Below the pieces are notes generated by a model that did not search any database, was not told where the DNA came from, and worked only from the letters and a program-made list of their open reading frames with translations. Both the position numbers and the translations under genes were made by a program. Below, piece by piece: positions 30,875 to 39,473 of a DNA stretch of 39,473 nucleotides. Positions within the stretch are counted from its first letter, which is position 1. Each line of letters starts with the position of its first letter. The DNA lies in NCBI GenBank assembly GCA_025765615.1, contig JAIVFJ010000454.1, positions 1 to 39,473 on the forward strand, given 5' to 3'. The stretch is from Zopfochytrium polystomum. Taxonomy: Eukaryota; Chytridiomycota; Chytridiomycetes; Chytridiales; Chytridiaceae.

Positions 30875-32369
30875 TCACACACCCTTATAGCGGAACCTTA
30901 CTGAACGCAAACCGCGCCAGCCGACCGCGAACTGACCCGCCCTCCGCGCCCCCACGCCCCGCCCCCGCGGGTACCGGCCGCCGCCGTTGCGCCAGGAGCG
31001 CCAGAACTGCCCGGCACCACCGGCGGTGCGACCAGCCGTTCCCGTTTCCAGTCGCACCGGCGGCCAGCGGGCGGCGGCGGCGACCGCGTCAAACAGCGGC
31101 GACGACGGCGGGTGCGTCTGCGGCGCCGCCGCCGCCAGCGGTGGCTGCGCCGACGAAAGCATCTGCGGGTCGCTGGGACAGCGGGTCGCTACCGCGCAGG
31201 TCGCGCTGCGACGACGGTGCCGACGCCGGCCGGCCCGTCGTCGTTGGTCACCGTGCGCGCGCGCTTTGCGGCGGGGGGCGGCGACGCGGGCCACGGTAGG
31301 TCGTCCTCGTCGTCCTCGCTTTCGGTCAAAGACGCGGGTCGCGGGACGGACGGGGATGATGGACTGCCGTTGCTGCTGCTGCTGGTGGTGCGGGACGTCG
31401 GTGGAGGCGGCGGGCGGCTGCGGGTAGTGCCGCCGGTGGCCACGATGGGTGTTGGAAATGGCGGTCGCTGCTGTTTCCGCGAACAGAACGGCTTCGGAGC
31501 AGGGGTTAAAGCGTCGGCGGTCGCTGCGTGACCGTGTCCACCCTTTGGGCGCTGGACTCGGCTCACTCCGGTCCGGTTCACCTCGTCGAAAAGGCCCCGC
31601 GAGGGAAGTCCGAAGAACAACGCGGGCAGTGGTTGTCTCGGCCGCGGGGGGCCGGTTCGACTTGGCGCAGGGCGCCACGACTGCGTTTTCGTCAAGGAAC
31701 GGTACTCTGCCGGTCGCGACCGGCGCCGGCGGCGGGCGGCCTAATCCAGTGAAAGCTGTTGCACGGGCCGTCCGATCGCGGTCCGCGTCGCAGAGTCCTC
31801 TTCGTCAGATAATTCGTCCGCAACCAGCCGGCGAGCTACCGGAGGAGCTGGAGCCCGTGCTGTTGCGACTTTTCGGCGTGGGGCCAACCCCCTCCGTGGA
31901 AGCTGGTGTTGTTTTAGCGTTTCGACTTTGGTTCGAAAACGGGGAAGGATTTGCGCGGGGAGCTGTTGTCCCGACGCTCTTTCCAAGGGTTGGATTTTGA
32001 TGAGGGCCGGAGAGGTGCGGCCTGCGGCAGCTGCCCTGCTCCCATTCGATCCTCAACGCCGGCCTTTCAGTTGATGGCCACGGTACTTCGTCTTCGTCCG
32101 TTTCTTCGTCCGCCACAGCCCTCTGATTGACGCTTCGCCAAAGGTTCCGCAAGCCCTCTGGGAGGCTGTTGTGACAGCGAGGGATCCTCTCGCGGCTGTG
32201 CACCGCCGTTGACTCCACCGCTTTTGCCGCCCTGGTCATTCCCACCTTCGTCGTCTCCGTATCGCCCCCCAGTCGCGAGGTGGCTCAGACCCAGCTTGGA
32301 AGTATGCTTGTTCTGCATGAATGCTTGTAAGCTGAACGAAGGATCCTTCAGGAAGCGACGTTGCGTCAC
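30875..32369 (-). CDS. acidic/basic low-complexity protein with repeated acidic-PWP motif, frame unresolved
   Basis: Not recognised. Read on the minus strand, shifting frames give a disordered product with three related acidic patches: ADEETDEDEVPWPST (about 32090), ADELSDEEDSATRTA (about 31810) and TESEDDEDDLPWPASP (about 31300), plus the basic AAKRARTV that could be a nuclear signal. Spacing between patches is about 250-500 nt. The recurrence of an acidic run followed by PWP in different open frames suggests one original frame broken by indels. It lies downstream of and co-directional with the MCM9-like gene, so it could also be a lost C-terminal extension of that protein; vertebrate MCM9 does have a long disordered tail. 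Low confidence in borders. Confidence 0.35.
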
Positions 32370-32426
32370 TTGTGCACGTAATACCTCTCTGCGTCACTTT
32401 GGCACAGTTTTTGTGAAGGGCGGTTC

Positions 32427-35095
32427 TTAACGTTCGAGAACCCTGACGGCACACATGGAAATTTCCATCAACACTGACTGCGTGCCACCTGGTTTCAACA
32501 GGATTTTTGTAAGGACATCGTTAAGATCGTTTAGAACTATCATGCGGGTATGTACAGCATCTCGGACAGTTACTTTCGCCCTGGCACATACGACGGCCTT
32601 CGCCAAAACTCTTGTCCAGCTTCAGTTTTACAATGAACGGGAGAAAACTTTACGTGGCTCTGAGCTAGTCGGATCAACTTTCCCAATAACGGACCCTAAC
32701 CGGGTAACAGGTCAAAATCCCCACTTGATTATCGAGACGGCCGCAAGGAAGAACCAATGTGATGAACCAACCGTTCCGTTTCGCGCAAGCATTGCCGCAC
32801 ATCCGATGCTCTCTGGCCACCTGGTAGTACCGTTTCAAAATCATGTTCGCGGGCTCAGTCAACTTCGGGTGGCACCGAGCTTTGACAAAGCTGACGTAGG
32901 AACGAAGCTTGTCCAGTGACCACATGGAGCTTTTCAGTCTGGAATGTCGGTCCCGTCCGCCGAGTCGTTTAGACCTAGAATGAAAGAGCAAACTTGCCTG
33001 GGCAAAGGGGGGGAGCGAAGAATGAGATTACAAACGGGAACACCCACTAAAATTGTCTCGAGCTCAACTTGTCCCAACTTGGGTTCAGCCCGTCCACGAG
33101 GGTCAGAACCAGGTCGAACCGGGAGAGCAGCGGGCTCGCCAGGGCAATGTTGACCTCTAGCGTTTGGGTTGGATCGTACTTGCCTTTCGGGTTCGTCGCA
33201 GCGAGTATGGAACAACGGGTGTTGAGCTTGCACACAATGCCTGCCTGGAAACGATTTCAATCATGACCATTTTCGAACGGCATCTGAACCTTGGCGACAC
33301 TAATGGTCTGAAGCAATCGGAGCGTTAAACACAAGCTTAAATCAAACCCGAACAAACCTGCAGTTCCATCGCCTCGTGAAAGGGCCGTCTTATCCTGCTC
33401 CCATGATACTCCCAAACTCGTCGATATGCAACAGAGGCCGCGGTCTGCAAGAACCAGCGCACCCGCCTCCAACTGCCAGTTCACCAGAGTCTTCACAAGC
33501 CGCCACAGTCAAGCCGGCGTTAGTTGAGACCGATTCCAGTTGTCAAACACAGCGCGCGGACTGATGCGCGCTGCGTACCGAAGAAATTGGCGATTTCCCG
33601 ATTCCTGCGAAGTTACTTAACATCAAGGGCCGGGTCCGTCACGAAAGCGGGAACCGAATACGTATCGTGACAGACTGGATCTCCAACGAGTAGCAGATGA
33701 CCATCGCCGCGTACTTTCATTCCTGCCTCGTTTCGAGCGACGCCACCAACCAAGACAAGCATCACCCGCCAGCTTCACAAGGTACATCCCCCACAATCTT
33801 TGGGCAAAAGGACTGTAAGATCAGATTTCGGGCTTGTTTCGAATGTGGTGGGAATGGTTTAAGAATTGGAAGCTTGAAGTTAGAACTGAAAGACGTCGGC
33901 ATGGGGATATGGGGACCTCACCCTTCATTGGGTTGTTCTCGTACTTTTGCCAAAAATTGAGGAAACTCGGTTTGGAGATCGTCGATCAAGTAGTTTGAGG
34001 CGCGTTGCTCGTTGTTGATGCGAAGGTGGTTGGCAACTAGGACACATCTCAATCCCTGGCCGTTCGCGACGTATGAGCGACTGCCATCGCCGTATAACTG
34101 TGCCACTAACTGACGAGTTAGACCCTGCTCTACCATGTCGAAGCAATCTATCACGTTACCCAACATGACAGCAACATATCGCCCGCCTTACACTGATCCG
34201 CAAATCGTCCTCCAAAATCACCGTAATCGACCTCGGTATCGTTCCGATCGCAAGCTTCGTACCGCTCCTGCACCTTGATCCTCCTGATAATCCTTGCACG
34301 AGTCGGGCATCTCCCCCGTGTCGGTCGACAGCGGCTTGAACTTTTTCCGTCGCACTGCGGGTGTCCGTCCGCGTCGACGCCTCCCGCGCCGCAGCGGGTC
34401 GGCTTCGGGAATGGTTGAACTGCTCGCGGTCGTGGTGACCGAGAAACCGGCGGCCGCAGCTGGCGCAGTCGAAGAGCTTGCGCGTTTCCAGAGCTGACCA
34501 TGCCCGTTCGGATCACGGTGCGCGACAAGCAGAATCAGTCAGCGGCCGACCTCGGTCGAGCGGGGGACGCGGGACAACGGAATTCGGGGGACTTGGCCGA
34601 GGCTGTGTCGGGGGGAAGGGGTGGCTGAGCAGGTGAGTGCTTTTGGACGATCGGGGGGTACTGCTGCTGGACTGACCTGGTGCATCGGGCGTGCACGAAT
34701 GGCTTGAGTCGAGAGATGTTCGGCCAGCGGGCTTGTATCCAGATGCGCTGCTGCGCCTTTGGCAAGCCGATCGTCCATCAGGGGGATGAAATGCATCGGC
34801 TTCTGCAAGATCTGGTTGCAGGATGGACTGGTTGTGGTTGAGGTACAGCAGCATGCTACAGCCGATGGAGCACAAACGTCGTTAAGGGCATATGTGTAAG
34901 CGCCGATGTTGCGGTAACTTCAGAACGTTCGAATCGCCGCACAACTCACTCGATTTCGATTGCGTAGTGGCGCGATTGATCGGTTTCCGCCATCATGTCG
35001 ACGATCTGCGCTTCGCACAGTGCGATGAGATCGAGTGCTATCTCATCGCGCTGTTGCAAAACGGTCACTGGCGCACGAGGAGCCTGTGTGCCCAT
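32427..35095 (-). CDS. MCM9-type AAA+ DNA helicase
   Basis: MCM9 partners with MCM8 in homologous-recombination repair. The start at 35095 ([18 protein letters not shown]) leads across an intron (34949 down to about 34866) to [14 protein letters not shown]. The N-terminal domain includes [20 protein letters not shown], a zinc-finger region DCASCGRRF with a later [14 protein letters not shown], then [14 protein letters not shown] and [10 protein letters not shown]. The AAA+ core: [30 protein letters not shown] (Walker A), [42 protein letters not shown] (Walker B), [46 protein letters not shown] (arginine finger), then [25 protein letters not shown] and NPKGKYDP are MCM9-type rather than MCM2-7. 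At least eight one-base breaks interrupt the frame. The C-terminus ends at 32427. Confidence 0.85.
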
Positions 35096-35205
35096 CTTTG
35101 CCAACCAGCTGGACCGAGGGGTCCGAATTTGTGTGCCTTGTCAGATATTGATTCACACAACTGGATTTACGGTATAGGAACAGTCACAAACGCCAAGTTA
35201 TTAAG

Positions 35206-35299
35206 TCCCGAGTAGCCCAGCTGTGAAGGAGTTAGTTTGGTATCATAACGGCCGAGGCGACTTTGCAGCTGGGAGCTGGTTCGAATCCAGGCTCGGGCA
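35206..35299 (+). tRNA. tRNA-like gene, isotype unassigned
   Basis: Acceptor strands TCCCGAG (35206-35212) and CTCGGGC (35292-35298) pair at 6 of 7. Box A TAGCCCAGCTGT (35213-35224) matches consensus at 11 of 12. Box B GGTTCGAATCC (35278-35288) is a perfect match inside a T arm with a 7-nt loop. TTTT follows at 35303-35306. Length is 94 nt, so an intron or long variable arm is needed. I could not fold a clean D or anticodon arm, so it may be a decayed copy or a tRNA-derived sequence. Confidence 0.4.
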
Positions 35300-35625
35300 T
35301 CTCTTTTATCTTGCGGTAAGTCTGACAATCTCCAATATTTTTTGTAAGTTGAGCTGTTTAGTTCATGTAGATCATTATCTGGCGAGTCCGAATACGCCCT
35401 TTCAAAGTGTTCTTTATTAAGGAGGGAGAGCCTCGCAAGATCGATGATCTTTGCTCTTCGAAGGCCACTATTCATCCTCCGCTTTCATTTGTTGACGGGC
35501 TCATATTGAGGATACTGATTGTCTTCAAGGATACAGCATCCCTATTTGGCTGTTTCGGTTATGTTCGGTTTCTTGGATTTGTGCGGGAAAACTCACTTCG
35601 TCGCTTTGCATCCGCCTTGAATCCT

Positions 35626-36584
35626 TCACTTTGAGCTGACCATCGGTAATGCAACCGACGATTTTCGTTGAATGCTGAGTATTCCAGGAAGGGACTGTTT
35701 GGAAAGCGTTGACAGGGCGTTCTCAAGGCCAAATTGTCTGCAATCCTCACCATAGGTGCCTAGTCTCGTGTTCGAGAAACTCGTACGATTGCAAGTGTTT
35801 GCACTTGATAGGGTCATCGGCCGATTGAATCTTATATTGTGGACCGCCCTCTGAGCTTCGAATGGGGACTGATAGGCCGCAACAGCGAAGGCCCTATGTT
35901 CACCTCGTTTGACATCCAAGTATACTCTGCGTATCTCCAAAAGCGGTGAAATGCCATGCTTCAAGGAAACACCCTACAATTCACCCGATGTCTCCAACGT
36001 GGTCCACAACTCTGTACGGTGATCCACGGGTGGAGGTCTCGAACATAGATGGTGTGAGCCGTATTGCTCCTTGTTTCCTTCATTGGTAGCCGGCAAAACT
36101 GGGGGTACCGGCCATATCAGGCGGACGACGTCTGGTTAATCAACATAAGGGAAACCGCGTCGGTTCTCCCACCGTCCAAGATTCACTTTTGTCGTGTTGC
36201 ACTAGCAGGCCACCCTCTCCTCCACCGATCGGACGACCGTTCAACATCGCAACCGCTCGATCGGCGTCGGCGCGTTGCGAATAAGCGATCCGGGCGTACT
36301 TGATGGACGTTCTTGTGAACATCTCGATTTGGACGCTGTGAAGGGAGGACAACGAAAACGAGCGTGAGGAGAATGAAAATGTGCCAGCACGGGGATGCTC
36401 GACTCACACGGGGCCAGCGACTTGGAAATGGTGACGAACGTCGGGCAGGTGTGCCGCAGCCTCGATCTTCTTCACAAACGCGGGGAAGAAAGAAAGATGG
36501 TCCAGGAGGCCTCTGCGGGGCTGAGGGTGGGATGCTGAGAGTCGAGGAGGTGGAGGAGGAGGAGGTCGCGAAGGAGGACTCCAT
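35626..36584 (-). CDS. RNA-binding protein with two RRM-like domains
   Basis: Starts at 36584 (MESSFATSSSSTSSTLSI), a Ser/Pro-rich leader, then AFVKKIEAAAHLPDVRHHFQ and VAGP. An intron (GTGAGT near 36406 to about 36345) joins it to VQIEMFTRTSIKYARIAYSQ and RADADRAVAMLNGRPIGGG, a typical RRM beta3-alpha2-beta4 pattern. A second RRM-like segment is ISPLLEIRRVYLDVKRGEHR with AYQSPFEAQRAVHNI in the 35.8-35.96 kb exon. Shifts in frame occur between the two. The C-terminal exon borders and stop are uncertain. A role in RNA binding is inferred from the folds; no target is visible. Confidence 0.55.
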
Positions 36585-36973
36585 CGCTGACGTCGTGCTC
36601 GTATCTTGGTGTGAGAACAGATTGCAATGAGCGAGAAAGACGAGAAGGAGAGAGCCTGAGCGTGTGGGTGTGTGTGTCGGTGTGCGGTTGGGCGTTTGTC
36701 TGACGTGTTGCCTTTTTCACTCCCAAAATGGAACCACTTCGAACTCATCGACTGTTTTCTTGATTCGTTGCGCATTTCTTTCTACTGCTTTTTGCCCTTA
36801 CATGGACTATATAATTCTTGCGCATATGGCGCTAACTCGCTTTGATACCCTTGCAAGGCTGTGCACATCCTCGATCTCCGCCGGGGTGGGAAACAGCAGC
36901 CGAGAAACTTAAGCACTGTGAAGGCCGAAAGGATCTCGACCGAGTGAATTGCCGGACAACGGCGGCGGCCACG
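36585..36973. other. intergenic region with TATA-like box
   Basis: CTATATAAT at about 36805-36815 lies 160 bp before the plus-strand ATG at 36974. A GTGTGTGGGTGTGTGTGT stretch is near 36660. No gene seen. Confidence 0.35.
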
Positions 36974-37393
36974 ATGACGACACACACCTCGGCGATGCTG
37001 GCACCCGTATTCGACAACGCACAACGGTCATCGCGTGCCTCCATCGCCTCCAACTCCTCATCGCTGGCGCCAAGCCGGATGCTGGCCGGAAGTAGTGCCC
37101 GTTTTAACCCCAGCCGCGACTCCTCGTCGGGGAAGCCCTCCGCTCCCACAACACCCCCGCTCGACACAAGCACACTCTCCCCACCGTCAAGCTCGCCTCG
37201 CTCTTCCAGCTCCAAAGCCGTAAATTGGTACATCGGTGGGAGCGACTGTGTCGAGAATCGGAAGGAGCTGCGCCCGCAGATGAGACAAAAGATTCTCACC
37301 ACCGCATGTGACATGGAAAATGGCATAAATAGAGGAGGGATGATGGAGGAGTGCAGACGAGGGAGAGTGAATCGGTTTTACAAGTGCGTATAG
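36974..37393 (+). CDS. Ser-rich hypothetical protein
   Basis: An open frame of 139 codons from ATG in a good context (GCCACGATGACG). The first half is Ser/Pro-rich with basic residues (QRSSRASIASNSSSLAPSRM), and the second half is less biased (KAVNWYIGGSDCVENRKELR, then MRQKILTTACDMENGINRGG). No family recognised. The complementary strand also has a fairly long open frame, so strand assignment is uncertain. Confidence 0.3.
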   Translation: MTTHTSAMLAPVFDNAQRSSRASIASNSSSLAPSRMLAGSSARFNPSRDSSSGKPSAPTTPPLDTSTLSPPSSSPRSSSSKAVNWYIGGSDCVENRKELRPQMRQKILTTACDMENGINRGGMMEECRRGRVNRFYKCV

Positions 37394-37440
37394 GTTGCTT
37401 CATGTTGCAGGCCACTTGACCATGTTTTGTTTATTAAGTG

Positions 37441-38676
37441 CTATCTGGCTGGTCCGCTATCTTGCAATTCCAATTCAGGTATGAAAAACCCCTTGAGTTC
37501 GGTCGATAACGCGCAATCTGCGACGTGGGCAAAGTAGAGTGGGGTCGTGAATAACGGCATGAGGCCCATGAAACCTTCTACACGCGTAGAGGCGTCCTGC
37601 ACCATCAATTTCAGATGCAAAGCCTGCAGGTGATCGATCTCGCTCAAAGCCATCTCATAATCCGTCACCCCTCCCGCGCCGCCGTCCGCCTTGCCCGCCA
37701 CGTCCCCCGCGACACGATACTTGTGGAAGGACTCTCCAAAACTTGACGCACTCTTCTCAATCTTTGCGATGGTGGCGTCCAACGTGTACGCCGTGGACCT
37801 TCCACTTGTGACCCTTTTCACGGAACTCTGCAAATTGCAGCCACTGCCGCAGGACGATAGTCACGTCGACGAGCGCGTCGATATCGGCGCGCAGCGTGGC
37901 GGATCCGGTCGGCGAGGGGCGCGGGAGGGCCGCCGCGGAGCCGTTGAGGATAGGGCGAGGCGGCGCGGGGCGCTTGTTGCGAGCCGACGGCGTCTTGTCG
38001 GGCGTCGACGTTATCGCCGCCCCCAGCGTCGTCCTGGTCGTTGACGAGGATGCTAACGTGCTGCGGGTGCGGCAGGGGCGTCGCGTTCAGCGCCTCGTCG
38101 GCCGCCCGTGTCGCTCTCGGCCTCAAGCCGTTCCAGGTCGTCGGCGGCAAAGGTCTTTCGGCGCTTGTGCGGGGTGGAGACGGGGTTCGCGTCGGGTCGG
38201 GTCGGTGGTCTTCGCTGTCGGGTCGCGACCTTCCTCGGCGAGGAGGAGGTGGTGGCGGGGCGAGATCTGCCGAGGGTTTGAGAAGGAAGCGGAGAAGTGG
38301 TGGATCTTTTGCGGGATGACGACTGGGGGGTGAAAAGTTGGAGGAACTTGTGAGTGGAGGGAGGAACGGCAGGCGGTGTTTTGAATGACGGTACCTTGAG
38401 CGACGATTTTTGCTGGGGAGGGCGGGACCTTGTGAGAACGTTGTGGTGCGGGTCAGGGAGGAAGACCTTTACCTTTTCAGCCTGGATGAACGCATCTGCA
38501 GACAGCTTCTTCAGCTCAGCCGGGTCGTTGGACAGCTGCAGTCTTGAGGGCCAGGTCGGTCGCGCTCGTGCTGGTGGTGGTGGTGGTGGGTAGAAGCGAC
38601 GTGGTGGTGGTCGGTGTCGGCGTGTTGGCGGAGTCGGAGATCGCAGCCGCGATGGCGGCCTGTTGGCTGTTGACAT
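37441..38676 (-). CDS. basic, probably nuclear hypothetical protein
   Basis: The start at 38676 (MSTANSQQAAIAAAISDSAN, after one break) is followed by Thr-rich low complexity, then LSNDPAELKKLSADAFIQAE. An intron (GTAAAG near 38473 to CCCCAG near 38418) joins AEK to QKSSLKVPSFKTPPA. A highly basic region follows (TSSSPRKVATRQRRPPTRPD, TPHKRRKTFAADDLERLEAE), suggesting nuclear location. The C-terminal segment (37441-37833) is helical: SALSEIDHLQ-like repeats of Leu/Ile, then GFMGLMPLFTTPLYFAHV and a final acidic stretch. One or more breaks lie near 37830-38060. I do not recognise a family. Confidence 0.42.
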
Positions 38677-39011
38677 GGCAAACAGTCCAAGCATGTTGTG
38701 TTAGTTGCGTTTGCGGGCGACAAACTTGAAGGCGGTGACGCTAGTTGACTCATCACACCATCACGCGCTGCTCATAGTTACCCCCAACGCCCACTAGTAC
38801 CACGGGCAGGCGCGATGACCCTGACAGTCATAGCTCTCTCTCTCTCTCTCTCTCTCGCTCTCTCGTTCCAAGCATTTGTCATTAGCTGGAATCAGTCAGG
38901 CTTGTGGGGTTATCGGTTATCGATATTTCATTGATGATATTTAACAAGAAGTGCACCAACAACTTAAAAGCAGACAGACATTGCAAGCAGCATCAGCAGA
39001 AGAAGAAGAAA
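38677..39011. other. intergenic region with short CT repeat
   Basis: A (CT)n run at about 38830-38866 and an AAG-type repeat near 38996-39010. No gene seen. Confidence 0.5.
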
Positions 39012-39473
39012 TCAAGAAATGGGAATCTTCTTGCGGCCCTCGTCGGGAGGTGCCGGCCTCTTGGTGATGGTCAGCTTCAAGACGCCGTCCTCCATCGTCG
39101 CGCTGATCTCGTCCGGGTTCGCGTCTTTGGGCAGCTGGATGGAGCGGGAGAAGCGGCCGTACGCGCGCTCCACAATGTGGCGCTTGTGAGAGTGATTTCG
39201 AAAGAGGGTGAATGTCAGCAAACTAGAGTGGGCTGGAAACCCAAAACAAAAGGAACTTACGTGCTCGTTGTTCTCGTCAGTCGAGGTCGTCCGCTCCCCG
39301 CTGATAGTCAGCACATCGTCCTTGACCGAGAGCGACACCTCCTCCTTCTTGACGCCAGGAACGTCGGCCTTGACCAAGTACTCCTTTCCGTCTCTGACAC
39401 GTCGAGCGCGAGTCCGTCAGAGAAGGGCCCGCGTAGCGACGACGAGACGGCGGGCGGCGTGAAAAGTCGCTGA
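39012..39473 (-). CDS. Hsp20/alpha-crystallin small heat-shock protein (5' partial)
   Basis: ATP-independent chaperone that holds unfolding proteins under stress. The alpha-crystallin domain is visible: YLVKADVPGVKKEEVSLSVK, DDVLTISGERTTS, then HIVERAYGRFSRSIQLP, ATMEDGVLKLTITKRP and the C-terminal IPIS (an IxI-type motif). One intron, 39183-39260 (GTAAGT...CAAG), joins ENNEH to KRHIVERAYG. The stop is at 39012. The gene runs off the window, so the N-terminal arm and promoter are not seen. A one-base break lies near 39400, between LDV and GKEYLVK. Confidence 0.93.

Noticed and set aside
30739..31531. Long plus-strand open frames in the GC-rich region
   Set aside because: Arg/Ala/Pro bias only, no motif; the minus strand has the recurring acidic motif.
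36832..37326. Minus-strand 164-codon frame with a hydrophobic stretch (IAEVCVVIVAAAVV)
   Set aside because: Complement of the Ser-rich plus frame, which has the better start context; could not be settled, so only the plus frame is listed at low confidence.

Overview
The window looks like nuclear DNA of an early-diverging (chytrid-like) fungus. Genes are rich in short GT-AG introns of about 30-110 nt, flanking coding DNA is GC-rich, and introns and spacers are T-rich. The gene set fits: a WASP with a CRIB domain, an MCM9-type helicase, an Fpk1/Nrc-2 AGC kinase, a NIMA-type kinase, three-finger C2H2 factors, and an F-box/ankyrin protein whose repeats end in a Trp-Trp pair. The taxonomic reading is inference; no rRNA gene is present.

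Layout. 177-1837 (-): GT32-type glycosyltransferase. 1970-2829 (-): DODA/LigB dioxygenase. 3633-5787 (-): WASP. 6218-7335 (+): decayed type-B carboxylesterase. 7521-7633: tRNA-like halves in reversed order. 8096-9437 (+): P-loop GTPase with a Cys-rich tail. 9805-10085: partial copy of the WASP gene. 10197-22323 (-): F-box/ankyrin gene split by a transposon. 23461-24951 (-): C2H2 zinc-finger factor. 25550-27436 (+): NEK-type kinase. 27768-30097 (+): Fpk1/Nrc-2-type kinase. 30875-32369 (-): acidic, disordered product. 32427-35095 (-): MCM9-like helicase. 35206-35299: tRNA-like gene. 35626-36584 (-): RRM protein. 36974-38676: two unrecognised products. 39012-39473 (-): Hsp20 small heat-shock protein, cut by the window end.

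The centrepiece is a complete 10,627-bp CACTA (En/Spm) transposon at 11143-21769. It has CACTG/CACTA termini, a perfect 3-bp target duplication (TGC on +, GCA on the gene strand), repeat-rich subterminal regions and a tnp2-family transposase. It also carries an unusually large unrecognised multi-exon gene of about 1,300 codons and a small gene on the opposite strand. It sits inside an ankyrin repeat of the host gene. Removing the element plus one copy of the duplication restores the repeat in frame and at its normal length.

Most conserved host genes carry scattered one-base frame breaks, and one kinase has an in-frame stop. Because these hit nearly every gene, including housekeeping types, base-level assembly error is the likelier cause than mass gene death. 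Gene spans below ignore these breaks.
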